Shown here in pieces: positions 1 to 5,692 of a stretch of DNA of 6,812 bases (positions within the stretch are counted from its first letter, which is position 1; the number at the start of each line of letters is the position of its first letter). The notes below the pieces were generated by a model that saw only the letters and a program-made list of their open reading frames with translations, did no database searches and was not told the DNA's origin. Source of the stretch: Paracoccaceae bacterium (GTDB lineage Bacteria > Pseudomonadota > Alphaproteobacteria > Rhodobacterales > Rhodobacteraceae). Position numbers and translations under genes: made by a program. The stretch covers positions 1 through 6,812 of the forward strand of contig SKMI01000280.1 in NCBI GenBank assembly GCA_007121115.1, in the 5' to 3' direction.

Positions 1-133
1 CGCGCGCCAGAACGCCCGATTCGTTGTCCACGATGATCGCCAGAGTGTGGCTTTCCAGCCGCTCGGCATTGGGGTCGCGCAGGTCATAGGCCGAGTGCTT
101 CGAGCTGCCCTTTTCGATGTTCAGGGGGGACAT
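1..133 (-). CDS. ilvN: Acetolactate synthase small (regulatory) subunit, N-terminal 44 codons, cut by window edge
   Basis: Only the first 44 codons are inside the window; the rest lies to the left. After a short basic leader the protein reaches SHTLAIIVDNESGVLAR (residues 28-44). This is the first beta strand and the start of helix 1 of the ACT domain that opens every IlvN/IlvH subunit; the Asn-Glu-x-Gly-Val-Leu turn is where valine feedback inhibition acts in the family. The subunit binds the catalytic subunit, raises its activity and makes it sensitive to valine. The ATG at 131-133 is preceded by GGAG (plus-strand 140-143) with six bases of spacing, so the start is well supported. It lies 17 bases after the stop of the small hypothetical gene, in the same orientation and third in the operon behind the large subunit. 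Also called ilvH in some genomes. The family call is firm even though the gene is partial. Confidence 0.93.
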   Translation of the reverse strand, partial: MSPLNIEKGSSKHSAYDLRDPNAERLESHTLAIIVDNESGVLAR

Positions 134-150
134 GGGATACTCCGGTGTCT

Positions 151-642
151 TCAGGCCGCGCCGAAAAGGCGGGCAAACAGGGTTTCGGCGCTGGCCAGCC
201 GTTCGAACCGGCCCTTGTTGATCACGCGAATATCGTCGCGCACGCCCTTTGTGCCTTCGGCATTCCCGCGCGTATGGCGCCCGCGTTTCTCGCCCAGATC
301 GGGCAGGGGATCGCCCGGTGCACCCCCGAACCAGAGGTATTCCACCGGGCGCAACGTCTCGGGGTCGACCACAACCCAGACCACACAACCGCCGGGCTTG
401 GTGGCCAGTGCGACGTTGATATTCTGGGTCGCGGTGCGACCACCGGCCTTGCTGGCCTTCATCTGCACATGCCGGATCACGCCGTCACAGGCAAGCACAA
501 GATCATAGCCCTGCGCATCGGTCTGGGTGCGCGCGACCTCGATCATCCGGTCGCGCGCCCAGCCCAGCGAACAGAGTTCCGCCAGCAGGATGTATTCGAC
601 ATATTCCTCGCGGGTCGAGGAATGCCGCAGATGCTTGTCCAT
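151..642 (-). CDS. Hypothetical protein with PD-(D/E)XK nuclease-like signature, between ilvB and ilvN
   Basis: A 163-residue soluble protein that I do not recognise by name. No signal peptide or membrane segment is visible. The N-terminal part (about residues 10-27, EEYVEYILLAELCSLGW) looks like an amphipathic helix with Glu16 and Glu22. It is followed by GYDLV (Asp47) and, twelve residues later, VQMKAS (Gln60-x-Lys62). The order helix-Glu, Asp, then Gln/Glu-x-Lys at the end of the next strand is the layout of PD-(D/E)XK nuclease-fold proteins, including small restriction-like and intron-associated endonucleases. That fold assignment is inference. The C-terminal half has strands (CVVWVVVD, residues 87-94) and a basic polar tail. 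The ATG at 640-642 lies 10 bases after the large-subunit stop. A GTG at 670-672 would give ten more residues overlapping that gene, but the ATG is preferred for its cleaner N-terminus. No strong ribosome binding site is seen, so translational coupling to the upstream gene is likely. Confidence 0.78.
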   Translation of the reverse strand: MDKHLRHSSTREEYVEYILLAELCSLGWARDRMIEVARTQTDAQGYDLVLACDGVIRHVQMKASKAGGRTATQNINVALATKPGGCVVWVVVDPETLRPVEYLWFGGAPGDPLPDLGEKRGRHTRGNAEGTKGVRDDIRVINKGRFERLASAETLFARLFGAA

Positions 643-652
643 GCCGTGACGC

Positions 653-2407
653 TTACACCAGCACCGCGCCACCCGCGCCGATCACGCCCTGGGTTTCGGC
701 CTCGCCCAGCAGCATGTCGTTATGCGCGTTGCCCGAGGGGATCATCGGGAAGCAGTTTTCGTGCTTTTCGACCAGGCAATCGAAGATCACCGGCCCGTCA
801 TAGGCCAGCATCTCGCGGATCGCATCATCGAGGTCCGCGTCATTGTCGCAGCGGATGCCCTTGCAGCCGAAGGCCTCGGCCAGCTTGACGAAATCCGGGA
901 GTGCATCCGACCAGGAATGCGAATAGCGCTCGCCGTGCAGCAACTCCTGCCACTGGCGCACCATGCCCAGACGCTCGTTGTTCAGGATGAACTGCTTGAC
1001 TGGCAGGCGATACTGGATCGCCGTCCCCATCTCCTGCATGTTCATCAGCCACGAGGCTTCCCCGGCGACGTTGATCACCAGCGCGTCGGGGTGGGCGACC
1101 TGCACGCCGACCGACGCCGGCAGCCCGTAGCCCATGGTGCCCAGACCGCCGCTGGTCATCCAGCGGTTCGGATCCTCGAACCCCATGTATTGCGCGGCCC
1201 ACATCTGATGCTGGCCGACCTCGGTGGTGATGTAGCGGTCCATGTCCTTGGTCAGCGCTTCCAGCCGCGCGATGGCGTGCTGCGGCCGGATCACCCCGGT
1301 CGAGGGCTTGTAGGCCAGGCAGTTCACCGACTTCCAGTCGGCGATCTGCGCCCACCAGCGGTCCAGTGCCGGGCGGTTCACCTTGCGCCCGCGCGCGGTC
1401 CAGATTTCCAGCAGGTCCGCCAGCACCTCGGCCACATCGCCGATGATCGGCACGTCGGTCGCGATCACCTTGTTGATGGAGGACGGGTCGATATCGATAT
1501 GCGCCTTGGTCGAACCCGGGCTGAATGCGTTGATCCGCCCCGTGATCCGGTCATCGAAGCGCGCGCCCACGTTGATCATCAGGTCGCAGTCATGCATGGA
1601 CCAGTTGGCCTCATATGTGCCGTGCATCCCCAGCATCCCGATCCATTCCTTCCCCGAGGCCGGATAGGCCCCCAGCCCCATCAGGGTCGAGGTGATGGGA
1701 AAGCCCGTCGCGGTGACCAGTTCGCGCAGCAGTCGGCTTGCCTCGGGGCCCGAGTTGATGACCCCGCCGCCGGTATAGAAGACGGGCCGCTCGGCGGTTT
1801 CCATCAGCGTGGCCAGTTCCTCGATCCGGGCGCGGTCGCCCTTGGTGCGGGGGCGGTAATGGCTGGTGCGCGCCTGCGGCTTGTCGACATAGGCGCCGGT
1901 GGCGAATTGCACGTCCTTGGGGATATCCACCAGCACCGGACCGGGCCGCCCGGTGGTGGCCACATGGAACGCCTGATGGATGGTCTCGGCCAGCTTGTCG
2001 GTTTCCTTGACCAGCCAGTTCATCTTGGTGCAGGGCCGGGTGATGCCGACCGTATCGGCCTCCTGAAACGCGTCCGAGCCGACCATGAAGGTGGGCACCT
2101 GCCCCGACAGCACCACCAGCGGGATCGAATCCATCAGCGCATCGGTGATCCCCGTGACCGCATTGGTCGCCCCGGGCCCCGAGGTCACCAGCACCACGCC
2201 CGGCTTGCCGGTGGCGCGCGCATAGCCCTCGGCGGCGTGGACCGCGCCCTGTTCGTGCCGGACCAGAATGTGCTTGATGTCATTCTGCTGGAAGACCTCG
2301 TCATAGATGGGCAGCACCGCGCCGCCGGGGTAGCCGAACACCACGTCCACCCCCTGATCGCGGAGGGCCTGAACCACCATGCGGGCGCCGGTCATCTGAC
2401 CTGTCAT
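653..2407 (-). CDS. ilvB: Acetolactate synthase (acetohydroxyacid synthase) large catalytic subunit
   Basis: ThDP-, Mg- and FAD-dependent enzyme that condenses two pyruvates to 2-acetolactate, or pyruvate with 2-ketobutyrate to acetohydroxybutyrate. This is the first common step of valine, leucine and isoleucine synthesis. With the ATG at 2405-2407 it has 584 residues, the normal family length. Visible motifs are FGYPGG (24-29), the catalytic Glu52 in RHEQGAVHAAEGYAR, SGPGATN (76-82), GARFDDR for FAD (281-287), GGLGTMGYGLPA (420-431) and the ThDP/Mg motif GEASWLMN (449-456) ending at Asn476-Asn477. The metal motif reads Gly-Glu-Ala instead of the usual Gly-Asp-Gly. Start choice: GGAG (2417-2420) sits nine bases upstream of this ATG, and MTGQMTGARMVVQAL resembles family N-termini. 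The ATG at 2420-2422 has its AGGAG directly abutting, and a GTG at 2447-2449 adds an odd Pro-rich extension. It is the first structural gene behind the attenuator. Also annotated ilvI. Confidence 0.97.
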   Translation of the reverse strand: MTGQMTGARMVVQALRDQGVDVVFGYPGGAVLPIYDEVFQQNDIKHILVRHEQGAVHAAEGYARATGKPGVVLVTSGPGATNAVTGITDALMDSIPLVVLSGQVPTFMVGSDAFQEADTVGITRPCTKMNWLVKETDKLAETIHQAFHVATTGRPGPVLVDIPKDVQFATGAYVDKPQARTSHYRPRTKGDRARIEELATLMETAERPVFYTGGGVINSGPEASRLLRELVTATGFPITSTLMGLGAYPASGKEWIGMLGMHGTYEANWSMHDCDLMINVGARFDDRITGRINAFSPGSTKAHIDIDPSSINKVIATDVPIIGDVAEVLADLLEIWTARGRKVNRPALDRWWAQIADWKSVNCLAYKPSTGVIRPQHAIARLEALTKDMDRYITTEVGQHQMWAAQYMGFEDPNRWMTSGGLGTMGYGLPASVGVQVAHPDALVINVAGEASWLMNMQEMGTAIQYRLPVKQFILNNERLGMVRQWQELLHGERYSHSWSDALPDFVKLAEAFGCKGIRCDNDADLDDAIREMLAYDGPVIFDCLVEKHENCFPMIPSGNAHNDMLLGEAETQGVIGAGGAVLV

Positions 2408-2454
2408 CGTCTTCGTCTCCATCTCCTGCCGGGCGGGCGGGGCCGTCACCGGAC

Positions 2455-2483
2455 AAAAAAAGCCCCCGCGTGGGAACGGGGGC
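2455..2483 (-). terminator. Intrinsic terminator acting as the ilv operon attenuator
   Basis: Read on the minus strand, GCCCCCG (2477-2483) and CGGGGGC (2462-2468) form a perfect seven-pair GC stem around an eight-base loop. The 3' arm is followed at once by seven T (2455-2461). This is a textbook Rho-independent terminator, yet it lies 47 bases upstream of the large-subunit ATG and downstream of a short leader reading frame, so it must be read through for the operon to be expressed. Its 5' arm shares three bases (2481-2483) with the alternative antiterminator stem, so the two folds exclude each other. That placement makes it an attenuator rather than a plain gene-end terminator. Confidence 0.9.
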
Positions 2484-2526
2484 GCATGGGAAAACCGTCT
2501 GGGGTTCCGTTACCGGCCCATGCGCC
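2481..2526 (-). promoter_or_regulatory. Antiterminator stem of the ilv attenuator
   Basis: In the minus-strand transcript GGCGCAUGGG (2517-2526) is the exact reverse complement of CCCAUGCGCC (2481-2490), giving ten uninterrupted pairs around a 26-base loop. The first arm lies inside leader codons 11-14. The second arm runs into the first three bases of the terminator's 5' arm, so forming this stem should block the terminator. A ribosome paused at the leader stop codon (2510-2512) would cover the first arm and favour termination. One stalled at leader codons 5-7 would leave it free and favour read-through. The pairing is seen directly; the switching is inferred from classical attenuation. Confidence 0.8.
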
Positions 2527-2557
2527 ATGTCCCTACAATTACGAGAGCGTTCAGCAT
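2510..2557 (-). CDS. ilv operon leader peptide, MLNALVIVGTWRMGR
   Basis: A 15-residue reading frame, ATG at 2555-2557 and TAA at 2510-2512, sequence MLNALVIVGTWRMGR. Codons 5-8 read CTC GTA ATT GTA, a Leu-Val-Ile-Val run covering all three branched-chain amino acids that the downstream operon makes. GTA and ATT are A/T-ending codons that the neighbouring genes seldom use. AGGA (2564-2567) lies six bases upstream of the start, a good ribosome binding site. The frame is placed between a sigma70-like promoter and the attenuator terminator. Its function would be sensing: scarcity of charged Leu, Val or Ile tRNA stalls the ribosome in the run, favours the antiterminator and allows transcription into ilvB. 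The peptide itself probably has no further role. It is the counterpart of the enteric ilv leader peptides by position and composition, but need not share ancestry. Confidence 0.85.
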   Translation of the reverse strand: MLNALVIVGTWRMGR

Positions 2558-2601
2558 CGGATTTCCTGCGTCGCGCGACCCAACTTGGCCGCGTAGCTGG
2601 A

Positions 2602-2630
2602 ACGGTAATCAGCTTGCACCGGGGCGTCAA
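2602..2630 (-). promoter_or_regulatory. Putative sigma70-type promoter of the ilv operon
   Basis: On the minus strand TTGACG (2625-2630) matches five of six positions of the -35 consensus. It is followed after exactly 17 bases by TACCGT (2602-2607), a weak -10 hexamer (three of six) of the kind common in GC-rich alphaproteobacteria. Transcription would begin near 2595, giving about 38 bases of 5' leader before the leader-peptide ATG at 2557. That leader includes the ten-base palindrome GTCGCGCGAC (2570-2579) just before the ribosome binding site. The start point is inferred. Confidence 0.6.
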
Positions 2631-2669
2631 CCTGCAAAACGTCCGGAAAATGACCCGGACGGGCAGGTT
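2629..2669. promoter_or_regulatory. Imperfect dyad next to the ilv -35 box, possible operator
   Basis: AACCTGC (2629-2635) plus CGTCCGG (2640-2646) are mirrored by CCGGACG (2655-2661) plus GCAGGTT (2663-2669). This gives 14 complementary positions in two blocks with an AAAA versus G interruption and an eight-base centre. The outer left arm overlaps the last two bases of the -35 hexamer, and the centre lies about 54 bases upstream of the inferred ilv start point. A third AACCTGC occurs at 2751-2757, just ahead of the transporter gene. Either a regulator-binding site serving the divergent genes or an RNA hairpin in the transporter 5' leader would explain it; the sequence does not decide. Confidence 0.4.
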
Positions 2670-2770
2670 TCTTTGCGTTTCTTGCGCGGGTCGGGCTGGC
2701 GCCATCGGCTCTGGGATTCGGCGCTGTCGCCGGTTAGAGAGAATTTGCTTAACCTGCGAAGGAACCACCC

Positions 2771-3661
2771 ATGAGCGACAATCTGCGCGGCAGCCTGCTG
2801 ATGGTGCTGGCCATGGCGGCCTTCGCGCTCGAGGACATGCTGATCAAGCTCTTGGCCGACCGGGTCCCGCTGGGGCAGGTGATCACCTTCCTGGGCATCG
2901 GCGGGGCGGGGGTCTTTGCCGTGATCGTGCGCGCGCGGCGCCAGCGCGTGTTCGCGCCCGAGGCGCTCTCCGGCCCGGTGATCCTGCGCAACCTGTGCGA
3001 GGTGGTGGGCGGCATCGCCTTCGTCCTCGCCTTCGTGCTGGCGCCGCTGTCCACGGCTTCGGCGATCCTGCAGGCCACGCCCCTGGCGGTGACCCTGGGC
3101 GCGGCGGTGTTCATGGGCGCGCAGGTCGGCTGGCGGCGCTGGACGGCGATCCTTGCGGGCTTTGCCGGTGTCCTGCTGATCGTTCGGCCGGGGTTGGAGG
3201 GGTTCCAGCCCGCCTCGCTCTTTGCGGTGGTGGCGGTGGTGCTGCTGGCCACGCGGGATCTGGCCACGCGGCGGGTGCCCGTGCATGTCTCCGGCTGGCA
3301 GCTTTCGTGCTGGGCCTATGCGGCGATCATTCCGGGCGGGTTGCTGCTGTTCGCGGTGTTCAACGATGGGCCGGTGGTCCCCTCGGCCCCCGATGCGGCG
3401 CTCATGGGCGCCATGCTGGCGGTGGGGCTGGTCGCCTACTGGGCCATCGTGGCCGCCACCCGCACGGGCGAGGTCCCGGTCGTCACCCCGTTCCGCTACA
3501 CGCGCATCCTGTTCGCGCTGGTCATCGGTGTGACCGTCTTTGGCGAACGCCCCGATGCGCTCACCCTTGTTGGCGCTACCATCGTCGTCGCCGCAGGGCT
3601 TTTCACGCTCTGGCGGGAAACGCGCGGGCGGGGTTTGCAGACCGGTCCGGGGGCGGTATAG
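2771..3661 (+). CDS. DMT superfamily (EamA-type) inner-membrane transporter
   Basis: A 296-residue polytopic membrane protein with about ten hydrophobic segments in two five-helix halves, the usual length and layout of two-EamA-domain drug/metabolite transporters. Approximate helices are residues 8-28, 36-53, 70-92, 96-116, 122-139, 147-163, 176-197, 209-229, 237-257 and 262-281. Typical features are the acidic break in helix 1 (Ala-Leu-Glu-Asp-Met), the ATPLAVTLGA stretch after helix 3, the WRRW segment before helix 5, and the FRYTRILFALVIG and GERPD segments near the end. The family exports or exchanges small metabolites across the inner membrane; the substrate cannot be read from sequence. 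The ATG at 2771 has GAAGGA (2758-2763) seven bases upstream. It is transcribed away from the ilv operon, and enolase starts 29 bases after its stop, so the two may share a transcript. No clear promoter was found in front of it. Confidence 0.9.
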   Translation: MSDNLRGSLLMVLAMAAFALEDMLIKLLADRVPLGQVITFLGIGGAGVFAVIVRARRQRVFAPEALSGPVILRNLCEVVGGIAFVLAFVLAPLSTASAILQATPLAVTLGAAVFMGAQVGWRRWTAILAGFAGVLLIVRPGLEGFQPASLFAVVAVVLLATRDLATRRVPVHVSGWQLSCWAYAAIIPGGLLLFAVFNDGPVVPSAPDAALMGAMLAVGLVAYWAIVAATRTGEVPVVTPFRYTRILFALVIGVTVFGERPDALTLVGATIVVAAGLFTLWRETRGRGLQTGPGAV

Positions 3662-3690
3662 GAGACAATATTCGGCCAACGAGGGACCCC

Positions 3691-4968
3691 ATGAGCATCA
3701 TCATCGATATCACCGGGCGCGAGATTCTGGACAGCCGCGGCAACCCCACGGTCGAGGTGGATGTGACGCTCGAAGACGGCACCATGGGTCGCGCGGCGGT
3801 GCCCTCGGGCGCCTCGACCGGCATGCACGAGGCGGTGGAACTGCGCGACGGCGACAAGGCCCGCTATCTGGGAAAGGGCGTGCTGAACGCCGTCGCCGCC
3901 GTGAACGGCGAGATCGCCGAGGAGTTGGTCGGGGTCGATGCAACCGAGCAGGTCGCCATCGACCAGGCGCTGATCGAACTCGACGGCACCCCGAACAAGG
4001 CCCGGCTTGGCGCCAACGCGATCCTCGGCGTCTCGCTCGCCGCGGCCAAGGCTGCGGCCGATTTCACCGCACAGCCGCTTTACCGCTACGTCGGCGGCAC
4101 CGGCGCGCGGACCCTTCCGGTGCCGATGATGAACATCATCAACGGCGGCGAACACGCTGATAACCCGATAGATATCCAGGAGTTCATGATCATGCCCGTG
4201 GCCGCGGAAAACATCCGCGAGGCCGTGCGCATGGGCGCCGAAGTGTTCCACACGCTGAAGAAGGAACTGTCGGCGGCAGGGCTCAGCACCGGCATCGGCG
4301 ACGAGGGCGGCTTCGCACCAAATCTCAACTCCACCCGTGATGCGCTTGATTTCATTCTGAAATCTGTCGAAAAAGCTGAGTATCGTCCGGGCGAGGATAT
4401 CATGCTGGCGCTGGACTGCGCCGCCACCGAATACTTCAAGAACGGCGCCTATGTGCTTACTGGAGAAGGGAAAACACTGAACCGCGAGGAGAACGTCGAC
4501 TACCTCGCCGCGCTGGTGGCCGATTATCCCATCCTCAGCATCGAGGACGGCTGCGCCGAAGATGACTGGGACGGCTGGAAGCTTCTGACCGACCGGCTGG
4601 GTGACAAGGTGCAGCTTGTGGGCGACGACAATTTCGTCACCAACCCGGGCCGGATCGCGCGCGGCATCGCCGAGGGCTGCGCGAATTCGCTGCTGGTCAA
4701 GGTCAACCAGATCGGTTCCTTGACCGAAACGCTCGAAGCCGTGGACATGGCGCATCGCGCACGGATGACCTGCGTGATGTCCCACCGGTCGGGCGAGACC
4801 GAGGATGCGACCATCGCGGACCTCGCCGTCGCCACCAACTGCGGGCAGATCAAGACCGGCTCGCTGGCGCGGTCGGACCGGCTGGCCAAATACAACCAGT
4901 TGATCCGGATCGAGGAAATGCTGGGCGAAGCCGCGCGTTACGCCGGGCGGTCGATCCTGCGCGGCTAA
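3691..4968 (+). CDS. eno: Enolase (phosphopyruvate hydratase)
   Basis: Cytosolic glycolytic enzyme that interconverts 2-phosphoglycerate and phosphoenolpyruvate, also used in gluconeogenesis. It has 425 residues, full length for bacterial enolases. The N-terminal ITGREILDSRGNPTVEVDV is the family signature. The Mg-loop SGASTG contains Ser42, His155 lies in NGGEHADN, and Glu205 in GDEGGFAPN is the general acid. The metal ligands are Asp242, Glu285 (SIEDG) and Asp312 (GDDNF), and Lys337 in LLVKVNQIG is the catalytic base. SHRSGETED (His365) and Lys388 in QIKTGS complete the active site. No key residue is missing. The ATG at 3691 has GAGGGA (3681-3686) four bases upstream; the open frame extends much further back only because stop codons are rare at this GC. 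It starts 29 bases after the transporter stop. In many bacteria enolase also sits in the RNA degradosome, but nothing here tests that. Confidence 0.99.
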   Translation: MSIIIDITGREILDSRGNPTVEVDVTLEDGTMGRAAVPSGASTGMHEAVELRDGDKARYLGKGVLNAVAAVNGEIAEELVGVDATEQVAIDQALIELDGTPNKARLGANAILGVSLAAAKAAADFTAQPLYRYVGGTGARTLPVPMMNIINGGEHADNPIDIQEFMIMPVAAENIREAVRMGAEVFHTLKKELSAAGLSTGIGDEGGFAPNLNSTRDALDFILKSVEKAEYRPGEDIMLALDCAATEYFKNGAYVLTGEGKTLNREENVDYLAALVADYPILSIEDGCAEDDWDGWKLLTDRLGDKVQLVGDDNFVTNPGRIARGIAEGCANSLLVKVNQIGSLTETLEAVDMAHRARMTCVMSHRSGETEDATIADLAVATNCGQIKTGSLARSDRLAKYNQLIRIEEMLGEAARYAGRSILRG

Positions 4969-5147
4969 GATTGCAGCGTGCGCGTTTACGATTCCTAAGG
5001 ATTCTTCCGTGACACTACGACCGGTGTAGAACCGTTCGTGCCGTCGTGGCGTGGCCAGGACCGCCGTCAATCGTCATGCGCCACATGTCGCCCTGTGGCA
5101 GCGGGCGGCAGCGCTTCGGTTCCGCAAGTCATCGCAAGGGGTTCGTG
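4969..5147 (+). other. Short intergenic region after eno, no gene seen
   Basis: This 179-base gap holds no convincing gene. Just after the eno stop, GATTCC-TAA-GGATTC (about 4990-5004) forms a small stem with one T-T mismatch, followed by only TTCC, so it is at best a weak terminator. A cleaner six-pair hairpin GCCACA/TGTGGC (5080-5085 with 5094-5099, eight-base loop) lies in what is probably the leader of the next gene. No well-matched promoter was found. AAGGGG (5136-5141) is the ribosome binding site of the following gene. Confidence 0.5.
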
Positions 5148-5669
5148 ATGTTGGTTTCCTCGATCTTCCCCGCCACCGCGCCGGTGCCGCCGGCTGGCGC
5201 GCGTGATCCCACCGGCCGCCCCGTCCGCCTGCAGGGGCCACCCGCAGTGGCCCCGGCCGCGCCGCCGCAAGCCGCCTCCGATACCTCTGGAAACGGCGCC
5301 ATCGCGCAGATCACCGCCGGGCGCGCAACCCTCATGGCATCCCTGCGCGCGCGGCTTGTGCTGCCGATGGCGGATCGGGCGCTGGCGGGGCCGCCGCCAA
5401 GCTTCCAGACCAGCCTGATCGAGGAGTTGCGCCGTGAAATGCAGGTGCTGCCTCTGGACCGATCGCCAGGCGATCCGGGCAACCCGGGGCATGCTGACCG
5501 CAACGTGCCAGGGCCCGGACAGGGGGACGCCGCGTCCATGACCGGACGGTCACGCGGGCTCGACAAACCGGACCGCGCGGCGACCGTCCCCGCCGACGGC
5601 CCGGAGGCGCCCGAAAACGGCGCGCAGATCGCCCCGCAGCCGCACGCGCGGGTCGACCGACATCTTTGA
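5148..5669 (+). CDS. Hypothetical proline/alanine-rich protein
   Basis: A 173-residue protein of unknown function. The ATG at 5148 was chosen because AAGGGG (5136-5141) lies six bases upstream; the frame is open further back but without a comparable site. Residues 5-45 are low-complexity Pro/Ala/Gly. The centre (about 52-102) is the only ordered-looking part: a predicted helix (ATLMASLRARLVLPMADRAL) leads into GPPPSFQTSL and a second helix ending EELRREMQVL. The C-terminal 70 residues are polar, Pro/Gly-rich and probably disordered. There is no signal peptide or clear membrane helix. The GPPPSFQTSL segment reminds me of short uncharacterised Rhodobacteraceae proteins, a recollection rather than a search result. 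It follows eno by 179 bases and ends three bases before a hairpin. No function is proposed. It could still be a chance frame in GC-rich DNA, but the ribosome binding site and ordered core argue for a gene. Confidence 0.55.
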   Translation: MLVSSIFPATAPVPPAGARDPTGRPVRLQGPPAVAPAAPPQAASDTSGNGAIAQITAGRATLMASLRARLVLPMADRALAGPPPSFQTSLIEELRREMQVLPLDRSPGDPGNPGHADRNVPGPGQGDAASMTGRSRGLDKPDRAATVPADGPEAPENGAQIAPQPHARVDRHL

Positions 5670-5671
5670 TT

Positions 5672-5692
5672 GCCGCGATCCTTGATCACGGC
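5672..5692 (+). terminator. Hairpin after the hypothetical gene, possible terminator without a T tract
   Basis: Two bases after the TGA stop, GCCG-C-GATC (5672-5680) pairs with GATC-A-CGGC (5684-5692): eight pairs, one C-A mismatch and a three-base loop. No run of T follows, so it would be an atypical terminator or a 3'-end stabilising hairpin. Its position right behind the stop codon is the main support. Confidence 0.35.

Noticed and set aside
2408..2449. Upstream starts for acetolactate synthase at 2422 (ATG) or 2449 (GTG)
   Set aside because: At 2422 the AGGAG directly abuts the ATG, leaving no spacing. At 2449 the added residues are Pro-rich and unlike family N-termini, and the codon lies against the terminator T run. 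2407 fits both spacing and family.
722..2596. Very long open frame on the plus strand opposite acetolactate synthase
   Set aside because: It mirrors a well-identified gene, its translation is His/Arg/Gly-rich with no recognisable domain, and long antisense frames are expected when third positions are nearly all G or C.
2640..2690. CGTCCGG/CCGGACG hairpin followed by TTTCTTTGCGTTTCTT as a plus-strand terminator
   Set aside because: No gene ends upstream on the plus strand, and the T-rich part is interrupted by GCG and C. An operator or leader hairpin is more sensible.
2470..3690. In-frame extension of enolase upstream through the transporter gene
   Set aside because: Enolase N-termini begin at the MSIIIDITGREI motif, which has its own ribosome binding site. 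The extension is an Arg/Ala/Gly-rich out-of-frame reading of the transporter.
3496..5070. Long open frame on the minus strand opposite enolase
   Set aside because: Same cause: it is the antisense shadow of eno and part of the transporter, with no domain and no ribosome binding site of its own.
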